Positions 11,996 through 23,200 of a stretch of DNA of 64,000 bases are shown here, in pieces. The first letter of the stretch is position 1, and each line of letters begins with the position of its first letter. The stretch comes from Symsagittifera roscoffensis (Eukaryota; Xenacoelomorpha; Acoela; Convolutidae). The notes beneath the pieces were generated by a model, which searched no databases, had not been told where the DNA came from, and saw nothing but the letters and a program-made list of their open reading frames with translations. The position numbers and the translations under genes are program-made. The stretch is from contig NC_087067.1 of the NCBI RefSeq assembly GCF_963678635.1, positions 41,504,696 to 41,568,695 on the forward strand. Reading direction: 5' to 3'.

Positions 11996-12374
11996 AGAAC
12001 ACCCACAGCTTTCATAGGACTACGCACAATCCGTCCAGTCCGAAACAGATTTGAAAATTAGAAGCCAACGTTTAAAATTTTAAATAATGTAAACCATTCA
12101 TAAATTTTTAGTAAGCCACGCATGGGTGCAATCCAATTGGAGATTTGCTTATTTTCTTGCTTCTCGACTCATTTTTTAGTTTTCTCAAATTTTCAATTTT
12201 TTGGTCTATGGAGACTGTGAAAAAAAATGATATGGGACAAAATAGCTGCACAAACCTTTCAGTCCGAAATTTGATTGCGTGACGAAACGTTGGTGTACTT
12301 TATCTAAAACTCTCGTAGTTTCAGATGAAGTAGTGTTCAGATAACGTTTCAGATAAAGTACCATAGTCTCAGAA

Positions 12375-13023
12375 AGCGGCCGTCGGAACCATAACGACTT
12401 CTTCATGACAAGCAGCCTTGTTGGTTCAAATGTTTTTTCAACAATCAATAAGACTGTCTTACTCTCGCACTGAGATGGATTAGTCTTCGATCTCCTAAAG
12501 TCACTTTAATAAAATAATAATAAATTGGTTGCAAATTAGATTCTATTCATTGTAAAAGTTAGTACGTTTACAACCAAACGAAATCTCATTGCCAGAACGC
12601 CGTGGAACTATGCAGCCCGTTTTCAGGCGCCTCTGATCCTGCTATGACTTCTGTTGTTTTTTAATATCGTAGTTAATCAAGAAATCAAAAAAAAAGGTTC
12701 AATGTTTTAAAGAGGAAAAAAATATATTTTGAAGTAAAAAAGGGGAAAATTTCAGCAGTATACCTACCCTTGACAGCAAATTTTTTTTTTAAAATACTAA
12801 TTCTACTCAAAAATGAGTTCAAACAGTTGATAATTTGCTAAAATAAAATTGTCCAAGAACTCATGGTTGAAGATTGGTAATTAATATTGTGTGCAGACTT
12901 TAGGAGATCGAAGACTATTCCATCTCAGTGCGAGACTAAGACAGTCTTATTGATTGTTGGAAAAGTACTTGAACCAACAAGGCTGCTTATCATGTTGAAG
13001 TCGCTAATGTTCCGACGGCCGCT
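12375..13023. repeat. Fold-back element with about 125-bp inverted arms
   Basis: Arm 1 (12375-12500) and arm 2 (12897-13023) are reverse complements over roughly 125 bp with few mismatches. Shared landmarks are CGGCCGTCGGAAC, AACCAACAAGG (as its complement), CAATCAATAAGACTGTCTTA and CTTTAGGAGATCGAAGAC. The loop of about 400 bp has no ORF. This looks like a non-autonomous fold-back transposon. Confidence 0.8.
12521..12640 (+). repeat. Dispersed repeat, second copy at 56.08 kb
   Basis: AATAATAATAAATTGGTTGC leads into AAATCTCATTGCCAGAACGC and CGTGGAA, then TTTTCAGGCGCCTCT. The same order, including the preceding AATAAT microsatellite, appears at about 56080-56205 at roughly 80 percent identity by eye. 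No box A/B pair was seen, so its class is open. Confidence 0.65.
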
Positions 13024-13107
13024 CAACTGCTACAAAGTTGACAGTTTTTTTAAGTGCTGAACCGTTCAACTTTAAAAAAAAATTGACAACTTCGTAGCAG
13101 TTGAGCT
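13021..13107. repeat. Perfect-arm hairpin
   Basis: GCTCAACTGCTACAAAGTTG (13021-13040) is mirrored by CAACTTCGTAGCAGTTGAGC (13088-13107) around an A/T loop. It abuts arm 2 of the fold-back element and may be its terminus. Confidence 0.75.
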
Positions 13108-14841
13108 GCCGTTTCGATAAAATTCAAAAAAAAAATTTTAAGACTTTCGATAAATTTCAAAAAAAAAATCGAAATTAAAAAGTTTTTTTTCAAGTCTAAC
13201 TTTGAGTTTGAAGAACGGCAGTGAAAAAAAACGACGATGATGATGAAGACGATTGGTGTCCGGTTGAGTTGGATTCTGAGGGATAAAGGATGGACTCTGT
13301 ATATTTTGCTAATTGTAATTAACTAACTCGCTATAAAATATTGCTTAAAATAGGTTTCTGATGAACAGCAATAAATACTTAAATAGTATTTATGTTTGAG
13401 ATTTCAGAGTGTGAGTAATAAGACAGAATGAATCTTGTTAACAATTTCTCCCATTTTGCAAAAGGGACAGGAAACTCGTATATGTTTCATTTTTCAATTT
13501 TTTCTTTATTTGGTGGATTCGTTACAAGGTACCATGGGGGGGGGGGGGTATGTATAACAAGATCCGACAGAAATTACCCATTTTACAATCTCCAAACTTA
13601 ATTTCCATTTTATGTGAGTTGATATATATGTGACACTCTTTTCGACAAAAGCGACAAGATTCTTTTAAACTACACTCATTATCCGAGGCATGAAAACCGA
13701 GTCCTTTGTTTGCAAAAACAATTCATACAGCCTTCTTTTCAGGTAAACCATCCAAGCATTGCATGTTTTAGAAATTATTTTTCCAAATAGCTACCATTTT
13801 GAACACCTGCTAAAGATTAGATCCTTTAAACTAACGGGATCTTAATATTTAATATTAAAAATACGTATTATTTTTGAATTAAGTTTTTGAAAAGACGACT
13901 AACAGTTTCTAGTCTGTTTGTCGAAAACGGATTCCATTTTTGACACTCTTTATTGACATTTTGTTTAGTTAGTATATTTTGTGGAAAGAATGGGATTCCT
14001 TCTACAAACCCATCAAGTAAGAAACATGAGCTGTTCATTCTTTGAACTTTTTCAGATAAATTTTGTCAGCGCCTAATATTTCTGTCAGTTTACTTATTTA
14101 TCAAGACTTTCAGGACAAATAAATTTTCTCAGCTCAAAAAAAAAATTCAGAAAAAATTGAAATTATTGTATTCGCGCGGGAAGAAAACTAGATAGAGATG
14201 GATTTTCAAAAAAAAATTTCATCACAAGCGATTTATCATCGACCACACTGAATTTCCGAGTTCTCCCGGAACAGCATAAGACCGCTTTTTTGATCGCTTT
14301 CTCCAGCTCCTGAACCTCAGCACGAGAAGGGGGAATTGTTAATAGAACAAGTACAACTGAATATATAAGGTATATATTAAATACAATATTGAAGTACTTT
14401 GCCAATTTTTACTAGCACCAAATCTATTCAGCAAAATTATCGCATAAATTATTGGATGGGCGAAAAAAACCACCAAACATTAAATATAATGATGTCAAAT
14501 ACAGATATGATTATCTGAATTGAACCTCTCTGATAGGCTGGTTTGTCTCCATTAGAACACTTTGGGTCGTTGAAGCGGTTGATGGTGGGTGTATCCCTCT
14601 TAATGTTTTTCTGGCTTGAGGTATTTAAAACAGACGACAGTAAACTTCAGCAATCGTGGACGAATTTTTAATTTAGTTATATTATTGTTTAAATCTTAGT
14701 GGTGTGTTGTTTGAAGTTATTTTGGTGTGCAGATAAAATAGTGTAGGATCAACGCAACAGGCAGAAGTATCGGGTTGTCAAAATTGCGGGAAAATTTTGA
14801 TATTAGCATAAGATTATATATTTCGGACAATGTGATAATTA
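13108..14841. other. Intergenic DNA
   Basis: AT-rich with a G10+ run near 13539-13548. An 80-codon minus-strand frame (14163-14405) starts with TTG rather than ATG. Its hydrophobic N-terminus followed by a Ser/Lys-rich part resembles a signal peptide only superficially. It is not called as a gene. Confidence 0.45.
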
Positions 14842-16023
14842 GCGTCTCATTATATGGGGCAAGTTGGTACCTCTTTCACGGGGACCAGTTTTTTAGCAGA
14901 TCGGTTTTTTAGCAGACCGGTTTTTTACCTGAAAAAGTGAAGTTTAGGTATTTTAGCAGACTTTGAGTGACAGCTTTGGGGAGGCCGCAAAAATTGATTG
15001 ACTGAATTAAAATTGGGCGTAATCTGGGGTTGAGCTTCCCTAATTAGGACAATTATCTCATGGTTTGTCAACAAAGTCCTAAGCAAAACAAACTAGTTTA
15101 GCGGCGAACACTGATTCACGCGCAGTATTCCTCTCGTGCCGGATGTAAGCGCAGCGGAGCGAAACGGAGCGAAGCGGAGCAAGCATACTCTACTGGCCAA
15201 TGCCGTTTGAAGTAAGCGTTCTGACAGTTTAATTGTTTTGAGCCTGCTAAAAAATCTGCCTGCTGAAAAACCGGTCAGCTAAAAAACCTAGCCCCCTCTT
15301 TCACTAAACTTTACAAAACTACTGGTCCTTAGAAAAAACCGAAGGTAGTTTTTTTGGCAATCTGGCACCCTTTTTGAAGTTTAACTTCGGCAATATGACA
15401 CTTCCAAATGATTGGGCCTTGTCGTTCACGAATAATTTTGTATCAAATACTTCACCCTCAGATAAATAGCCGTTTTGCTACCTTGTTTAAGACGGGTCTA
15501 GGACAACAAGCCGAAAGGCATTGAGGCCAAAATTTAAGCATTACAAGCACCTCAAAACACTACTTTTTATCTGCAAAACGTTTCTTTTCAAAAGTTTAGG
15601 CAAGTTTGTCCATAATAAGCTTTATTCATGTCAATGCATCACTACGGATTGGCATCCGTTAATAATATCAGCCGGTTTTTGAAATGCATAAATTATAAAT
15701 ATGAAAAACGACGTCAACAGTGTTTTATTTTTCAATCACCCTAATCATGACTTGGATGCTTATTTTTTATGAAAACGCCAATAACTAGTGAAGAAAGATC
15801 ATGAAACTGAGAAATTCTTCAAAAAAACTTTCAAGTTAATCAAATTTCAGGACTGTATGATAAAAATAATCGGCTTGAAGTCCCTAATCTTACGATTCGG
15901 TTTGAAGCCCCGTCGGCTTGATGTCCGGCGTCCACTTAATGCCTAATTTTTGTTTCAAATTGAGCAGCAGCTTTGTGAAATATAGTAAAATTGCATTGTA
16001 AACTGCCCCATATAATGAGACGC
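14842..16023. mobile_element. TA-flanked inverted-repeat element, interrupted
   Basis: GCGTCTCATTATATGGGGCA (14842-14861) is matched by its reverse complement ending at 16023 (TGCCCCATATAATGAGACGC), with TA on both outer sides. The 1182-bp span has no transposase frame and contains a second, later element (14880-15295). A TA duplication fits Tc1/mariner-type insertion, but the terminal bases do not name a family. Confidence 0.7.
14880..15295. mobile_element. Nested MITE with perfect 9-bp target duplication
   Basis: The ends are GGGGACCAGTTTTTTAGCAG and the complement of GGGGCTAGGTTTTTTAGC. The host sequence CTCTTTCAC is present directly before (14871-14879) and after (15296-15304), a perfect 9-bp duplication. 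Sub-terminal TTTTTTAGCAG motifs are repeated two to three times at each end, as in elements whose transposase binds arrays of sub-terminal sites. It inserted 18 bp inside the left end of the 14842-16023 element, so it is younger. GC-rich GCGGAGCGAA repeats lie inside (about 15150-15180). Confidence 0.85.
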
Positions 16024-16119
16024 TATTTATTTAATTACCGAAGTAAAATTTCCGGATTAGTATGTTACACATCATTTCAACAAACGTTTTCCCCATTTTT
16101 TCCATTAATGTACTTCGGC

Positions 16120-16526
16120 GGGGCAGTGCAACAGTGCCAAAGTACAGCAGTGCCAAAAATCAAAATCTAGTTAAACAGTGTCGAAAATCTATTTTAATAC
16201 TGTTTTTACTCATCCTAAACCACAGGCAAGTAATTATATTCAAACGAACGGTAATTCAAAAGATAAAATGACTGTTTTAATTGATGCCGCTTGTTAAACA
16301 AACAAAAGTTCCCCAAGCGTGACATCATAATTTTTTCTGAAAAAATAATTATGTCAGCAAATTCTCCAACTTTTTTTCTGGGTATCGCTCCAAAACAAAA
16401 CAGTATTCACGCAAAACTGCCTACGACTCACAAAAAATCTCAAAATTCATAACATGTTCAATTTTTGAGACTGTTGAACACTTTTTCATTGCCGGCACTG
16501 TTGCACTTCGGCACTGTTAAACGCCC
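16120..16526. mobile_element. GGGGC-type MITE, copy 1
   Basis: The left end is GGGGCAGTGCAACAGTGCC. The right end contains GGCACTGTTGCACTTCGGCA and CTGTTAAACGCCC, which is its inverted partner. Repeated AACAGTGCC/AAGTAC motifs occur at both ends. It is the same family as 16990-17377. No clean target duplication is visible, suggesting age or a damaged end. Confidence 0.75.
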
Positions 16527-16989
16527 TTATTTCGGCAGATTGATGTTTCACCTTTAGAAGACATAGCCGAGCCTATCTAAGAATGCTTATATGTGGATTA
16601 GTTTGGCAGCTTGAATTTACGGCGCGTTAATTTGCCATCGAACAAATTAACCTCTTCTATGTTTTTTCATCGTTAACTATCTGTGTTTACTAAATTTGCA
16701 TCATTGTTTTTGTTTCTTAAAAGCACTCATATCGTTTCTTAACAGCAAGCAAAAAAGTTAGTAAACAAGCCAAAATTTAGTTACAATTTCAACTTCGGGA
16801 CAACTTTTGCAAGGTCAGGTAACCAATTTTATCAAATAAGTCAAGTTGACGAGAAATTGATAGCTCCTAGTTGAGAATTTCAGTCAATCACAATTGAACA
16901 ATATTATTAAAACGCTCAGCATTTGCAATCTATATTAAACTGCGAAGTGGATAATATTAACTTCAATTGTTTTAGAGATTGATTTAACT
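16527..16989. other. Spacer between two GGGGC-type MITEs
   Basis: No gene is visible. The segment at about 16832-16975 (TCAAGTTGACGAG, then CAGTCAATCACAATTG) looks like a diverged copy of the 162-bp palindromic MITE. Confidence 0.4.
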
Positions 16990-17377
16990 GGGGGCGTTCA
17001 ACAGTGCCGAAGTACAACAGTGCCGAAAAAGGCGGGAAAAATTCAGAATCCTTTACACGCATTTTCTAAAGAGCGGGAAATTACTGACGCTAATTATCAA
17101 AGAAAATCACACCAGTTTCGGCGCCAAAATTTCTGCAACAGCAAAATAAACAATTATTTTGGCGCCAAAACGTCTAAATTGCAAGATTTCTCTCCCAAAA
17201 TCTTTAAGTGCTACTTAAGATTGTAAGCGATCGCTGTTTAATTTTTGATTGCCGCACTTAATATGTTGAAATTTGTTCAAATTTTTGGCACTGTTGAACA
17301 AAGTTTTCATTTTCGGTTTTGTTGAACAAAGTTTTCATTTTCGGCACTGTTGTACTTCGGCACTGTTATACTGCCCC
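16990..17377. mobile_element. GGGGC-type MITE, copy 2, with target duplication
   Basis: Terminal inverted repeats: GGGGGCGTTCAACAGTGCCG on the left, and the complement of GGGGCAGTATAACAGTGCCG on the right. Each is followed by a second AAGTACAACAGTGCCG. ATTTAACT occurs at 16982-16989 and again at 17378-17385, a perfect 8-bp duplication. There is no ORF with recognisable transposase motifs. Short GGGG ends and repeated sub-terminal motifs resemble the nested 14880 element. Confidence 0.85.
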
Positions 17378-17427
17378 ATTTAACTTGATCATAGCTCTCA
17401 ATCAAAACCAAAAATTGTTCCCAAAAG

Positions 17428-17566
17428 AGCTCAGACCAAAAATAAAAAAATAACAGTCGCATAGATGTACCAACGAAATGATTTATACCCAATTAATTGA
17501 GAAAAAGTAATTGCTTATAATTATGTCGTTGGTACATCTATGCAACTATTATTTTTGTCTGAGCAC
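17428..17566. repeat. Hairpin element, about 43-bp arms
   Basis: CAGACCAAAAATAAAAAAAT with CGCATAGATGTACCAACG (17432-17475) is mirrored by CGTTGGTACATCTATGC and ATTTTTGTCTGAG (17526-17562). The loop is about 50 bp. It is probably a tiny non-autonomous transposon or solo fold-back. Confidence 0.75.
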
Positions 17567-17789
17567 TTTCGAGAAACTTACGTGTAAGGGAGGCTTAACC
17601 AAATTTCACTTAGTACCATGTAAGTTATCTGTTTGAAACGCGTGAATGAAGGATTTTTTTAACTAATCGAAATGCAATTTTTGAGTGACTAAATGCTTCA
17701 AGTGGATTAAAAATAGCTTCTCTGTCCTCAATTAGTATACTTAATTGGAATACTACTATGGTTGTAAGGACTTAATTTGAAACAAATTA

Positions 17790-18340
17790 TTGTTATTGTT
17801 CCGACTTTCGATACGAAAGTAACGGAATATTTGTGCTCGGGGTGGGTTTTTTTTTCGACTTTTAAACTAGCCAATTTTGACGAAATTTTTTTAAAAATCA
17901 TTCGAAAACTATTGTTGTCCTGAGCTTAAATTTGAAAAGATATTTCACCTGTGACCATTTTTTGTAAAGTTATGGGAGTTTAAAAATTGCCATATTGGCC
18001 AATTAGGGACAGTTAACGCGCGATATATTTCGCGCTTGTAACGCGTAAGCGGCGATTTAATCCGTCTTAGAAATTGTTCCAAATTGGTTGAAAGAAGCTT
18101 ATTTGCCCTAATTGATTTGTTACAAGGAAAGAAATCTATCCTTTCGTATTTTTCGTATGGCGTGTGGGGGGATGATATTCATAAAAAATTTCAAAATTTA
18201 GAAAAATTGTTTTTCATTTTGTTTTATTACATTGAATTTTTGAATGTTATTACTGCTCCATAAACCTTAAAAGGCAGTCGGAACATTCAGGGCTTCGCCC
18301 TGATAAGAGCAGTTTTGTTAAATTGAGGTTCAATTTTTAC
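17790..18340 (+). repeat. Dispersed repeat with CGCG-rich core
   Basis: Landmarks are TTATTGTTCCGACTTTCG, a long region around TTTTTTGTAAAGTTATGGG, a GC-rich GTTAACGCGCGATATATTTC segment, and GTCGGAACATTCAGGGCTTC near the end. Matching landmarks occur inverted at about 29800-30080 and in the same orientation at about 49970-50400. No coding capacity is seen, and the class is unknown. Confidence 0.65.
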
Positions 18341-19796
18341 GGGGGTATAAAGTAGGGGTTGTAAACTTAGGAGTGTTACATATCGCGGGACACCATCGCT
18401 GAACTCTTTTATCTTTATCAGTTGAGGACGAAAACGATTCAGAATTTGCGTAGGATAACAAATTCTGAAGTACTAAGTGTTCCTGATGACTGATTCTCGT
18501 CAGCTTGGTTTTGTCTTGGTTTCTAGATTAGTTTCTTAGTTTGTCGAAATTGATTGTCAAACTGACAATCACTGATTTCGCTACTGATTCTTTTTTTTGT
18601 ATACTCTGAAAAAGCTTCTTGGAATCAAAACTGCAGCTAAAATTCGCATACAATTTTTTGAAACTTGACCTCTTGCGAACTTTATTTGGGGTGCCTAAAA
18701 TCGGGTCGAAAAATAACCCATCTTTATCCATTGTTCTTTACTATTTTCTCAAGTTGGTCCGAACAAAAGAAAGTGATACTCAATTTGAGCATGCTTAGAA
18801 TTTTCGGTATAGTTTTTTTAAATAGTTTTTCTGCAATAATCCGTGAAAATGACGACCAAAATTTTAGACTCCTTGACGACTGAAACAGTCAGAGACGATA
18901 GAATTATTACAATGACAGATATACCATTTTCAATCTTTTCGATTTTAGCATTTTAAAACTATTTGTACGTGAAAGTTATACGTCTTCACGCGTAGACTTC
19001 ATTTAGCGTGATTGAAAAAGAGCCTCTCCGCTGTTTGAAAAGCATTGTTTATGAGCGAGCAAGTCTTTTTGATTATGATTAGGTCACAAACAATTACAAA
19101 TCTTTGTGTTGGTAATTTGGTGTGAGTGAATTTACTTTCAGCAGAAAGTTCTTTCTTGCTTTAAATATTTCATTCGTGAGCTTCTGCAGAGCTAAAAACA
19201 GGTAAAGTTATTCTTCACTTAATGATCTTAAAGACCTGTCATCTTGAAAATCTGCCATCTTGCTAGCCAAAATTGTAAAAATACGCTCTTTTATTTTTTC
19301 TATACACATTTTAGGAAAATTAAAGTATTCAGATAATTATTTATGTTCATTTCGTGAAGTTCTCTTTGCTACAATTTTCAAAATCACTGTTCTTCAAAGC
19401 AGGAACAGATTTGGGGGGTGAAGGCTCTTCTTTAGGGATAACGACAACTGTTTTCGGCAGACCGAATCTTATTAACTTTTCCCAGTTGTGCTAATTATGT
19501 ATTTTTTAATAGAATATATACTTATTTTGTTTGGTTTGTACAAAAAAAATCCCGCTATCTGAAAATCGTAGATCATCCCTTGGTTCAAGCAGTAAACAAT
19601 AATTTTTTTAGTTTCAATTTTTGAAGTATTTTGAAGAGCAGTTTGTAAAACTTTTGACGCTAATAAAAAAATTTACATGACTAATTATTTAATTTAATAT
19701 ATTTGACGATTTATTGAACCTGTGAAAACTTTTTAAGAAAGTTTGTCGGTGATAATGATAAAGAGATTGAGTGAAAAGTAATTTCCGATTGTTTAG
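18341..19796. other. Region upstream of the carboxypeptidase gene
   Basis: AT-rich with no supported coding. Any promoter and 5' noncoding exon of the carboxypeptidase gene should lie here or further upstream, but no TATA or initiator signal stands out from the AT-rich background. Confidence 0.4.
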
Positions 19797-19836
19797 GCCG
19801 GCAATCCCGTAAAGCAAAACGCTCGGTATTTGTGAA
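19787..19836 (+). promoter_or_regulatory. Splice acceptor and 5' leader before the CCP start codon
   Basis: CCGATTGTTTAG at 19785-19796 is a good acceptor. The 40 bases after it contain an in-frame TAA at 19810-19812, so they are untranslated, and ATG at 19837 is the first usable start. This implies an upstream noncoding exon, or a trans-splice site if this lineage uses spliced leaders. Confidence 0.5.
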
Positions 19837-20294
19837 ATGAACCCACATCAAGCAATGACAGGGGCTCCTAGCGCCGCTGCTCTCGTATTGTCCAAATCAT
19901 CCGAGAGAAAAACCGAACAGACAGCGAGCCGAAAGAAAAAACCCGACAGAAAATTGGACCAATCAACGTCTAAAAGCAAGACTAATGAACAATCAGCAGC
20001 CAATAGGAAACAAGCTATTCAATGTGGAGTCGAAATTAAGACTAGCCAGTCAGCTGTCGAGAACAAAGGTACGTTTGACCAATCAGCGCCCGCTTTCAAA
20101 AAATCTGACCAATCAGCGGCTATTTTGAAAAAATGGGACCAATCAGCGATGAGTGTTGGACAGAGCACTGCTGTTAGTGACGTCATCAAGCAGGAGTGGC
20201 AAAAGGCGAAGGATGAGTTTGAGCAGAAGGGATTGGAACTGCGGAAGGCGAAGACCAATTTGAACCAGCTCAGATTGCCCCCTCATGGGCTAGA
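19837..20294 (+). CDS. CCP exon 1: start codon and DQSA repeat
   Basis: It encodes residues 1-152 plus two bases, and the donor is GTGAGT at 20295. The chain is hydrophilic and rich in Lys, Ser, Gln and Ala. Three copies of a 30-bp repeat start at 20077, 20107 and 20137, each beginning GACCAATCAGCG (Asp-Gln-Ser-Ala). Looser copies lie upstream at 19958, 19987 and 20044. The end is a likely amphipathic or coiled segment (EWQKAKDEFEQKGLELRKAK). This part is outside the conserved enzyme and probably disordered. Confidence 0.85.
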
Positions 20295-23200
20295 GTGAGT
20301 ATGCGTGTTTTTTTGAAGAAAAAAAAAGAATTTATTTAGCCATGTCAAGTTTGGACCACGTCAGGACCATGTTTGGACCACATCCTCTCCCCTAAAGCGA
20401 TGTAAGGGGGTGGATTAAACCTTACTTCAAAGCTAGATTTTTCAGCCAGTCAGAATTGAGAAATTTGCACGCAGCGCTGAGCCAATTTATTCTAAACAAA
20501 ATGTTAACTAGATCCAGCATTTTTATTGAGTTATTTAATCTTCGAATAGGTCCAGTGACAGAACTCATCTGAAGCGCAGATCACGCTGATAGCGCTGATA
20601 AAAAAACGCCAGCTGAACAAGAGTAGTACTTCCAAGTTTTACTGGAGAAATTTTGTTTTGGATTAAACAGTCAGATATGATATATCGGTTTTGCAAAGTG
20701 ATAACGTTTATAAATGCTAGTTTTTTGACCGGTTTCTTAGGTGAACTCTTTGTCTCTGAGATTGACAAGGATAATTCTAAACCACACTAATTTGAAGAAT
20801 ATGTTCATTAAATTCCAATTTCCCAAAATGATAGTTCCAAATCTGAAAACCATGATAAATAATTAACAAGGATAGCCGGTTACTGTGCAAATAGCTCAGA
20901 ATGTTCCGATCATAGTCTTAGAAAAAAAAAGATCGTAAAACCATTACTATGTTTCAGACATCTCAGTATTTTCTCCAATGATTCTGGGTCGGCGGGAGGT
21001 ACTAGTCATGGAGATGGCATCAATTCGAGTTCCAGATCATCTTATAACTCCCAGCCTCTGACCCCTAGAACAAAAGAGCGAGTATTTCAGTTCTCCATGG
21101 AAAAGGACATGAAGATTAAGCGAAGTCGTAAGAATACTTATTTCAATTTTCCCATCTAATTCAGTTCAGTTATTGTCGACCTCTTAGACTAAACAATTAA
21201 CCACAGGCAGGGGCGGATCTAGGATTTTCTCGAGGGGGGAGGATTTTCAAAAAATTTTGAAAAATTTGTCGATCTTTTTGTTAGGTCGACCAAACTGATT
21301 ATCCGAGCTCTTCCAAAGCATTAAAAAGACCCTGTTTTGGTCCTATTTTTTGCGCCGCAGCCAAATTATTGAAAAAAAAACAGGCCAAAAAAGGCATTTT
21401 TAGGAAAATTTTGACCAAAAAATCGCTTTTTTTCGTCGCGCGCTCGCCCCTCAAAAACCTCAAAATTAGTATATATTGGCGCCAAAGGCGCCTTTAGAAA
21501 ACTTTTAGGGTCTGTCACCAAATATGGATATCTCAAAATAGTACAAAATGGGACCTTTCAGGTCTGCAGGGGGTCGAATCCCAGAGGGAAAAAGGCGGCC
21601 ATCCGCCCCCTCCCCTAAATCCGCCCCTGAACACAGAGATAGGTGGTTCGATCCTTGATGTTTTTTTTGTCTTTGATGCAACATTTCCCAGCTTAGAAAG
21701 CAACCCTAGAATTTGCATGTAGCTCGTAAACAGGTGCGCGACTAGAATTCAATCTACGGTAGCAATCGAAAATCGCAATCGCAGTGCTATGTATTTTTTT
21801 GCAAAATAAGGATTTTTTAGAATACAATTTTTAGCGCATGATTTTTCTGTATGTTGGTCTTACCTCTCATTGATAAATTTATTTTTAATCTTATCATTTA
21901 AACTAAAATTCGGCCTTTTTTCCCTCCAGCTTACACGAGAATTAATTTAAGATCGTAACGAGTAGTTTTACAGGGTTGATTATGAAGATCAACAAAATAA
22001 CTCAGCCTTGAATGTGGGGAAATGAGAGAAACGGATTATGCTTAGACAGGCTGGATAGCCTTTCATTGATCCTCTGCGATTCGTAGAAGCCAAAATTATG
22101 ATTATTGTAATTTTTCTGATTATGATAATTTTTATTATGATTATTTTTATGACTATTTATTATTACTACAGTGCTGATTTAAATTATCCAGACACAACGA
22201 ACAAAATTTAAAATTTCAAAGGCATTTTTCTCCAATTGGGTTAGGATAAAACAACAAATGTACAGAATACAAATTAATTAGAACTCCAAGATCAAGAATT
22301 ACGCTGAAATTACCCGGTTAACTGATAAGAAGTTTAAATCAAAAAGAAGCCTCTTACACATGCCAACAAAATGTTTTAGAAGGATCAATTTTCCAAAAAT
22401 CTATATATGAGAATATGTTTTTGGTTCATAACCAAGAAAAGTCATTTTTACTATATAAAAATCAAAATCTTTGGCTTAGAACAATTTTCAATCACTTTAA
22501 AAAGCTTCTATGTAAAAGGATTCTTTTGATATAATTTTTTGATCAGTTAACTTGGTATTTTCACGGGGTAAAATTTTGGTTAAGAATTTCGGAGAAAAAA
22601 ATGTACCATATTAATTCTGGTGAAATTCTATGCAAATTTGTTCTTTTTGTACTTTTTTCTGAACTTAACCCAACTTGAGAAAAATGCGTCCGAAAGTTCG
22701 TATGTTTTTCGTTGTTTCTGGTTAACTTTAAACAGGACTACAGTGCTGATTTAAATTAACCGGACAAAACGCGTTAAACTTGAAATTTAAAACGCATTTT
22801 TCTCAAATTGGGTTCAGTTTAGGTGAAAATTTATGAATACAAGACTTGCTTAAAATTTTAGCAGAATTAATATGGTGTAGTTTGTTTTGCAAAATTCGGG
22901 CCCAAAATTTTACCCCAAAAATGGGTCATTTTGGCTTTTCTTAGTTAATCAAAAACTACGCCAAAAACACCCAGTCGATCACAGAAACAATTATATCATA
23001 GTGAGCCCCTTACGTAGCCCAACAAACTTTATGAAGGGTATAATCTCCAAAATATTGTATAAGTTAATTTATTTTTGTTTGATAGACAAAAAAGGTCGTT
23101 TTTACTATATAAAATACCAACTTTTTATTTAAAAACAATTTTTAAACAATTTCCAAATTTCTTTTGGAGAAAATACCCTTCATAAAATTTGTTGGGCTAC

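Noticed and set aside
14163-14405. An 80-codon minus-strand frame with a hydrophobic start like a signal peptide
   Set aside because: It begins with TTG, not ATG, and has no flanking exon or recognisable domain.
20019-20258. A 79-codon antisense frame with an ADWS repeat
   Set aside because: It is the reverse reading of the 30-bp repeat in CCP exon 1.
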